Assembly (NCBI GenBank): GCA_963702935.1
Contig: OY969772.1
Coordinates: 2,294,001-2,358,000, forward strand
From: DAOTWA01 sp963702935
GTDB taxonomy: Bacteria > Chloroflexota > Anaerolineae > Anaerolineales > Anaerolineaceae
DNA: 64,000 nucleotides
Reading direction: 5' to 3'
In this document: positions 60,733 through 64,000 of the stretch, in pieces
How the letters are laid out: each line of letters starts with the position of its first letter
Position numbering within the stretch: position 1 is the stretch's first letter
Position numbers and translations under genes: made by a program
Notes under the pieces: model-generated
Databases searched by the model: none
What the model saw: the letters and a program-made list of their open reading frames with translations, nothing else
Told to the model about the DNA's origin: nothing

Positions 60733-60770
60733 CCTCCCCTAAAATCGGGTTCTTTCGATTTTAGGGGAGG
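60733..60770. terminator. Second hairpin, CCTCCCCTAAAATCG arms
   Basis: 15-bp perfect arms (60733-60747 and 60756-60770) with an 8-nt loop. It lies between the efflux operon and the convergent RCC1-like gene. Confidence 0.8.
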
Positions 60771-60792
60771 CCGGGTGGGGGCGCTCCTCTAA

Positions 60793-60853
60793 CCTTGCGA
60801 TCGCGCAGCATCCCTTCAGGGAAGGTTAGCGAACCATCAAACCTTCGCAAGGT
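60793..60853. repeat. CCTTGCGAAGG-family repeat, imperfect
   Basis: AACCTTGCGATCGCG (from 60791) and AAACCTTCGCAAGGT (60839-60853), next to the 3' end of the RCC1-like gene (stop at 60858). Confidence 0.6.
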
Positions 60854-60857
60854 AGAA

Positions 60858-61977
60858 TCAGGGGGCGGGCGCCCCGATCAGCGGCAGGAAGATCGTCGCG
60901 CCCGCGATATCCAGGCGGTACTCCGCCGTTGCCGCCAGCGGAGCGGAGTAGAGCGTGCTCGTCTCCGCCGCCTCGACCGTGAAGGTGTACCTTCCAGCCC
61001 TGGCGGGCGCGCCGCTCAGGCTGCCGTCCGCGCTCAGCGCCAACCCCAGCGGCAGGCTGCCGGAGATCAGGCTGAAGCCGTAAGGGGGGGGTGCCGCCAC
61101 TGGCGCCGATGGACTGCGCGTAGGCTTGTCCCAGGACGGCATCGGGAAGGCCGGCCGGGCTGAGCGCGATGCGGGGCGCCTGTCCGTCGGCGTTGCTCCC
61201 CCAACAGGCCAGCGTGCCGTCCGCGCGCAGGCCACAGCTATGGTCGAAGCCGCTGGCCACCTGGGTGAAGCTCCCGCCGGGGGGCTCACCGATCAGAGGC
61301 GCTATCCAATCGGCGGACCAGCAGGCGAGCGCGCCGTCCGTGTGGATGGCGCAGGTATGATAGGCGCCTGCGCTGAGCCGGGAAAATCCTCCGGTTGGAA
61401 CGTTGCTGATCTGCCCGTCTGTGTCGTCTCCCCAACAGGCCAGCTCACCCGTATCCCGAATTCCACAGGTATGCCCGCCGCCGGCGCTGATTTCAACGAA
61501 GGCGCCTGACGGGATACCGTCCAACTGCCCCCCGCTGTCGTCTCCCCAGCAAGCCACGCCGCCATCCGCCTGGATGGCGCAGGTGTGGTAATCCCCGGCG
61601 CTGACCTGGAGGAAAGCGCCGTCCGGCGGCGTGGCCTGCCCGTCGTAGTCGTAGCCCCAGCAGGCCAGACTGCCATCCTCGCGCAAGGCGCAGGCGTGCT
61701 CCTGCCCGGCGCTGACCTGGGTGAAGGTTCCAGGCGGAATATCGTCCAGCGGGCTTGCGCCTTCCTCCCCCCAACACGCCAGGGTTCCATCGCTGCGGAT
61801 GCCGCAGGTGTACTCTTTGCCGGCGCTCAGGGTTGCGGGCAAGGCGGCGGAGGGGGATATCCGGTTTGATGAGACGGGCAGTGGTGAGCCGGCTTGAGCC
61901 GGTTGTGGGAAGGCAATGCCTCCCAGGAAGAAAAAAGCCAGGCAAAGGGAAAAAGCTTGACGAAGTAAGGTCGGCAT
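60858..61977 (-). CDS. Secreted RCC1-repeat protein with Ig-like domain, one-base frameshift
   Basis: About 372 residues after repair. ATG 61977 has GGAAGGAAG upstream and starts a signal peptide (LCLAFFFLGGIAFPQPAQA). Six RCC1-like repeats of about 38 residues follow, each with the pattern SAGxxHTCxIxxDGxxxCWG, for a beta propeller or half of one. The Ig-like He_PIG segment begins GASGGTPP and, one frame over, continues YGFSLISGSLPLGLALSADG to 60858. The shift is at the G8 run 61084-61091 (plus strand); seven bases would restore the frame. Paired Cys in every repeat suggest disulfides in an exported protein. Confidence 0.85.
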
Positions 61978-62173
61978 AAAGCTTCCTTCCATGCGCAGTG
62001 GAATGTGGGTTATCGATCTTCAGGTGGGTGGTTAGAACAGTTTTCCTCCCCTGGAGAAGAATTATAGCATTTTCTTCTTTGGCGCGCGGGAAACTGGCAG
62101 GCTTGAAAGACATGATATTTGTCACTGGTAATACTATGTATCACATTGTATAATATGTCAAAGGATAGGAGAT

Positions 62174-62518
62174 ATGGAACAAGATCAGCTCGTCGATAAT
62201 CTCATTCAGGAGCTGCGGCGCGGGGTGATCGGCCTGGCGGTGCTCAGCCAGCTTCAAGAGGAGCAGTACGGCTACTCGGTGATGAAGCTGCTGGCAGACA
62301 AGGGCCTCGAAGTAGAACAGGGCACGCTCTACCCGCTGCTGCGCCGCCTCGAATCGCAGGGGTTGCTGGAATCGAAGTGGCGCCTCGAGGACGCCCGCCC
62401 CCGCCGCTATTACGTGATCAGCCCGCAGGGGAGGGAAGTCTTACCCAGGCTGGAAAAAGAATGGGCGAAGATCGTGGCTACGATCCAGCCGCTGCTTACA
62501 TTTGCAGGGAAGGAATAA
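62174..62518 (+). CDS. PadR family transcriptional regulator
   Basis: 114 residues with the winged helix VLSQLQEEQYGYSVMKLLAD, LEVEQGTLYPLLRRLESQGL and the wing ARPRRYYVISPQGREVL. AGGAGAT precedes the ATG. It is followed at once by the membrane protein gene, the typical PadR - DUF1700/HAAS arrangement; it probably represses its own operon. The AT-rich stretch 62128-62160 with ATGTAT/TATAAT motifs is the likely promoter and operator. Confidence 0.93.
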   Translation: MEQDQLVDNLIQELRRGVIGLAVLSQLQEEQYGYSVMKLLADKGLEVEQGTLYPLLRRLESQGLLESKWRLEDARPRRYYVISPQGREVLPRLEKEWAKIVATIQPLLTFAGKE

Positions 62519-62523
62519 AGAAG

Positions 62524-63543
62524 ATGAATCTGGTTGAATTGTACGTCGATGAGGTGGGGCAACGCCTGCCGGACAAGCTGCGCGAGGATATCCAAAAGGA
62601 AATTCGCTCGCTGATCGAGGATGCGTTGGAGGACGAGAGCCGGGCGCAGGGGCGGGCCCCGGATGAGGAGATGGCCGCGGTGGTGCTCGAGCGCCTCGGC
62701 CCACCGCAGAAGGTGGCGGCTTCTTATTTGCCGCCGCGCTATCTAATCGGGCCCCAGCTTTATCCCTACTTCATCAACACCGCGCGCATCGTGCTGCCCA
62801 TCGTGGTCATCCTGGCCATGGTCGGGCTGGGGGTTTCCCTGGGGTCGTCGACCAGCCCCTCCATGGATATTGGCGAAGTCATGGCGCAGATCATCTCCGA
62901 CCTGTTAGGTGCGGTCATTCAGGCTATGGGCATGATCGTGTTGGTCTTCGCCATCCTGCAATGGACGATGCCCGAATTCAAGCTTCGGGAAAGGGGATGG
63001 GACCCGCGCAAGATGAAAGCTGCGCCCGATCCCGAACGAGTGCGCTTCGCCAAAGCCATCACCGATCTCTTCTTCACCGTTGCGGGGCTGGTGGTGTTCA
63101 ACCTCTACCCCCAATGGATCAGCTTCTCGCGCATCCAGGGCGGCCAGTGGGTGCACGCGCCGCTGCTCACGGCGGCTTTCTTCCAGTATTTGCCCTGGTT
63201 GAGCCTGTTGTGGGCGCTGGAAATTTGCCTTTACACCCTGCAGATCGCGCAGGGGCACTGGTCGGCGCTGACGCGCTGGCTGGCGGTGGGCCTGAACCTG
63301 TTCACGATTGGCCTCGCGGCGCGCATGCTGGTCGGCCCGGCCATCGTCGGGCTGGACCCGGCGGCCCTGTCCGCGGTGGGCTTCGCCATCACGGACCCCC
63401 AGGCGATCCAATTGCTCGGCGTGGCCCTGGCCAATTCGGCCCGCGTGGTGCTCGGCATTGTCCTGATCGTGAATGCCATCCGGCTGGTCCGCAATCTGTA
63501 CAGGCTCCTGCTGCGCGGGCGCTTGTCGACGGCGCTGGGCTAG
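62524..63543 (+). CDS. HAAS-domain membrane protein, PadR partner
   Basis: 339 residues. The N-terminal soluble HAAS-type domain (YVDEVGQRLPDKLREDIQKE, EMAAVVLERLGPPQKVAASY) is coupled to PadR regulators in many genomes. About seven helices follow. Function is unknown; a membrane-stress or signalling role is proposed for the family. Starts 6 bp after the PadR stop. Confidence 0.85.
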   Translation: MNLVELYVDEVGQRLPDKLREDIQKEIRSLIEDALEDESRAQGRAPDEEMAAVVLERLGPPQKVAASYLPPRYLIGPQLYPYFINTARIVLPIVVILAMVGLGVSLGSSTSPSMDIGEVMAQIISDLLGAVIQAMGMIVLVFAILQWTMPEFKLRERGWDPRKMKAAPDPERVRFAKAITDLFFTVAGLVVFNLYPQWISFSRIQGGQWVHAPLLTAAFFQYLPWLSLLWALEICLYTLQIAQGHWSALTRWLAVGLNLFTIGLAARMLVGPAIVGLDPAALSAVGFAITDPQAIQLLGVALANSARVVLGIVLIVNAIRLVRNLYRLLLRGRLSTALG

Positions 63544-63573
63544 AACTTTAATGAAACTTTTAAGAATTGCCTA

Positions 63574-63602
63574 TTGACTTTGACCTGAAGTATCCTTATA
63601 CT
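63574..63602 (+). promoter_or_regulatory. Promoter of the ilv leader
   Basis: TTGACT (63574-63579), 17 bp, TATACT (63597-63602). Expected start near 63609, only about 8 nt before the leader peptide ATG. Confidence 0.8.
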
Positions 63603-63616
63603 GTACCTATTATCCA

Positions 63617-63724
63617 ATGAATACTTACGCCCTCTCCCTTCTAGTTATTGTAGTACTACTTGCGGTTCTTATTATTAAGAGCCAAATTCTGGTTGGGAGG
63701 CCCCAAGAGGAGTTTACGGAGTAA
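63617..63724 (+). CDS. Branched-chain amino acid leader peptide
   Basis: 35-residue peptide whose residues 6-20 read LSLLVIVVLLAVLII: 13 of 15 are Leu, Val or Ile. The stop TAA is at 63722-63724. It is followed by an attenuator and ilvD, so its job is to sense charging of the tRNAs for the pathway's end products. A membrane micropeptide is the alternative reading, but the RNA context favours a leader. Confidence 0.75.
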   Translation: MNTYALSLLVIVVLLAVLIIKSQILVGRPQEEFTE

Positions 63725-63790
63725 ATCCAGTAAACGGAAGCACAAGAAAGTAACTCGAGAGCCACCTGACCAGAAGGTGGCTCTTTTTAT
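63691..63790 (+). promoter_or_regulatory. ilv attenuator: antiterminator and terminator
   Basis: Terminator: AGAGCCACCT (63758-63767), 7-nt loop, AGGTGGCTCT (63775-63784), then TTTTAT. Antiterminator: GGTTGGGAGGC (63691-63701, in the 3' part of the leader frame) can pair with GCCACCTGACC (63761-63771) with 10 of 11 pairs (two wobble, one mismatch). A ribosome stalled on the Leu/Val/Ile codons would leave the first segment free. Confidence 0.75.
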
Positions 63791-63811
63791 ACCTTTTGAC
63801 GGAGTGAATCA

Positions 63812-64000
63812 ATGCGATCAAAGCAAATCAAGGCCGGAATTGAACGGGCCCCCCACCGGGCATTACTGAAGGCGGTTGGCGTCACCGACGCCGACATGGA
63901 CAAGCCATTTGTGGCCGTAGTCAACTCCTACGTGGACATCATTCCGGGGCACGTGCACCTGCAAGAATTTGGCCGGTTGGTCAAGCAGGCCATCCGTGAG
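63812..64000 (+). CDS. ilvD: Dihydroxy-acid dehydratase, partial
   Basis: The N-terminal 63 residues of IlvD, the Fe-S enzyme of valine, leucine and isoleucine synthesis: RAPHRALLKAVGVTDADMDK, then PFVAVVNSYVDIIPGHVHL. ATG 63812 has GGAG 8 nt upstream. The rest lies beyond the window. Confidence 0.95.
   Translation, partial: MRSKQIKAGIERAPHRALLKAVGVTDADMDKPFVAVVNSYVDIIPGHVHLQEFGRLVKQAIRE

Overview
The window looks like a chromosome segment of a Chloroflexota bacterium, most likely Anaerolineae-like. This is inferred from GC-rich DNA, a MalT-like LuxR regulator, an AmmeMemoRadiSam B protein, several lipoproteins with lipoboxes but no outer-membrane proteins, and intergenic space full of dispersed palindromic repeats. 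The genes at both ends are cut by the window.

0-11.4 kb: a CorC/CNNM membrane protein and amrB; a LysM/M23 peptidase; selD; a pyrK-like/pyrD-like pair; then an operon selW-like - trpS - dtd, followed by ribonuclease D and a beta-CASP RNase. Two of these genes, selD and the selW-like gene, are read here as selenoprotein genes. Each has an in-frame TGA exactly where the family carries its catalytic Cys/Sec, and each is longer than a standard gene call would make it.

11.4-32.4 kb: a tRNA-Ser followed by two tandem copies of its 3' end, then an accessory stretch rich in regulators (MerR, TetR, MarR, PadR-type elsewhere, LuxR/MalT). Each is paired with one or two enzymes (SDRs, methyltransferases, a radical SAM protein, a truncated glycosyltransferase). 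Several of the divergent promoters carry clear dyads. Two 17-bp palindromes of identical design sit at the same distance from the -10 boxes of two genes downstream of the MalT-like regulator.

32.6-50.5 kb: a four-gene osmoprotectant ABC operon with a flavin disulfide reductase; a peroxiredoxin; a membrane diguanylate cyclase; RNHCP protein and RsgA; a candidate transcription attenuator with a valine-rich leader peptide; a homocysteine methyltransferase with a B12-activation-domain protein; a DUF362 - polyferredoxin - phosphodiester glycosidase operon; and a zinc-finger/PP2C phosphatase.

50.6-64 kb: a SWIM-type small protein with a structured leader; nfeD - slipin - GNAT; plsY; a complete TetR-controlled ABC efflux operon (two permeases, two ATPases, HlyD-like lipoprotein); a secreted RCC1/Ig-like protein; PadR with a HAAS-type membrane protein; and ilvD preceded by a textbook Leu/Val/Ile attenuator.

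Six genes are each broken by one single-base frameshift and one by an in-frame stop. Several shifts fall in homopolymers, so sequence errors are the likeliest cause. Families of dispersed repeats abut the stop codons of many genes and sometimes supply the stop codon.
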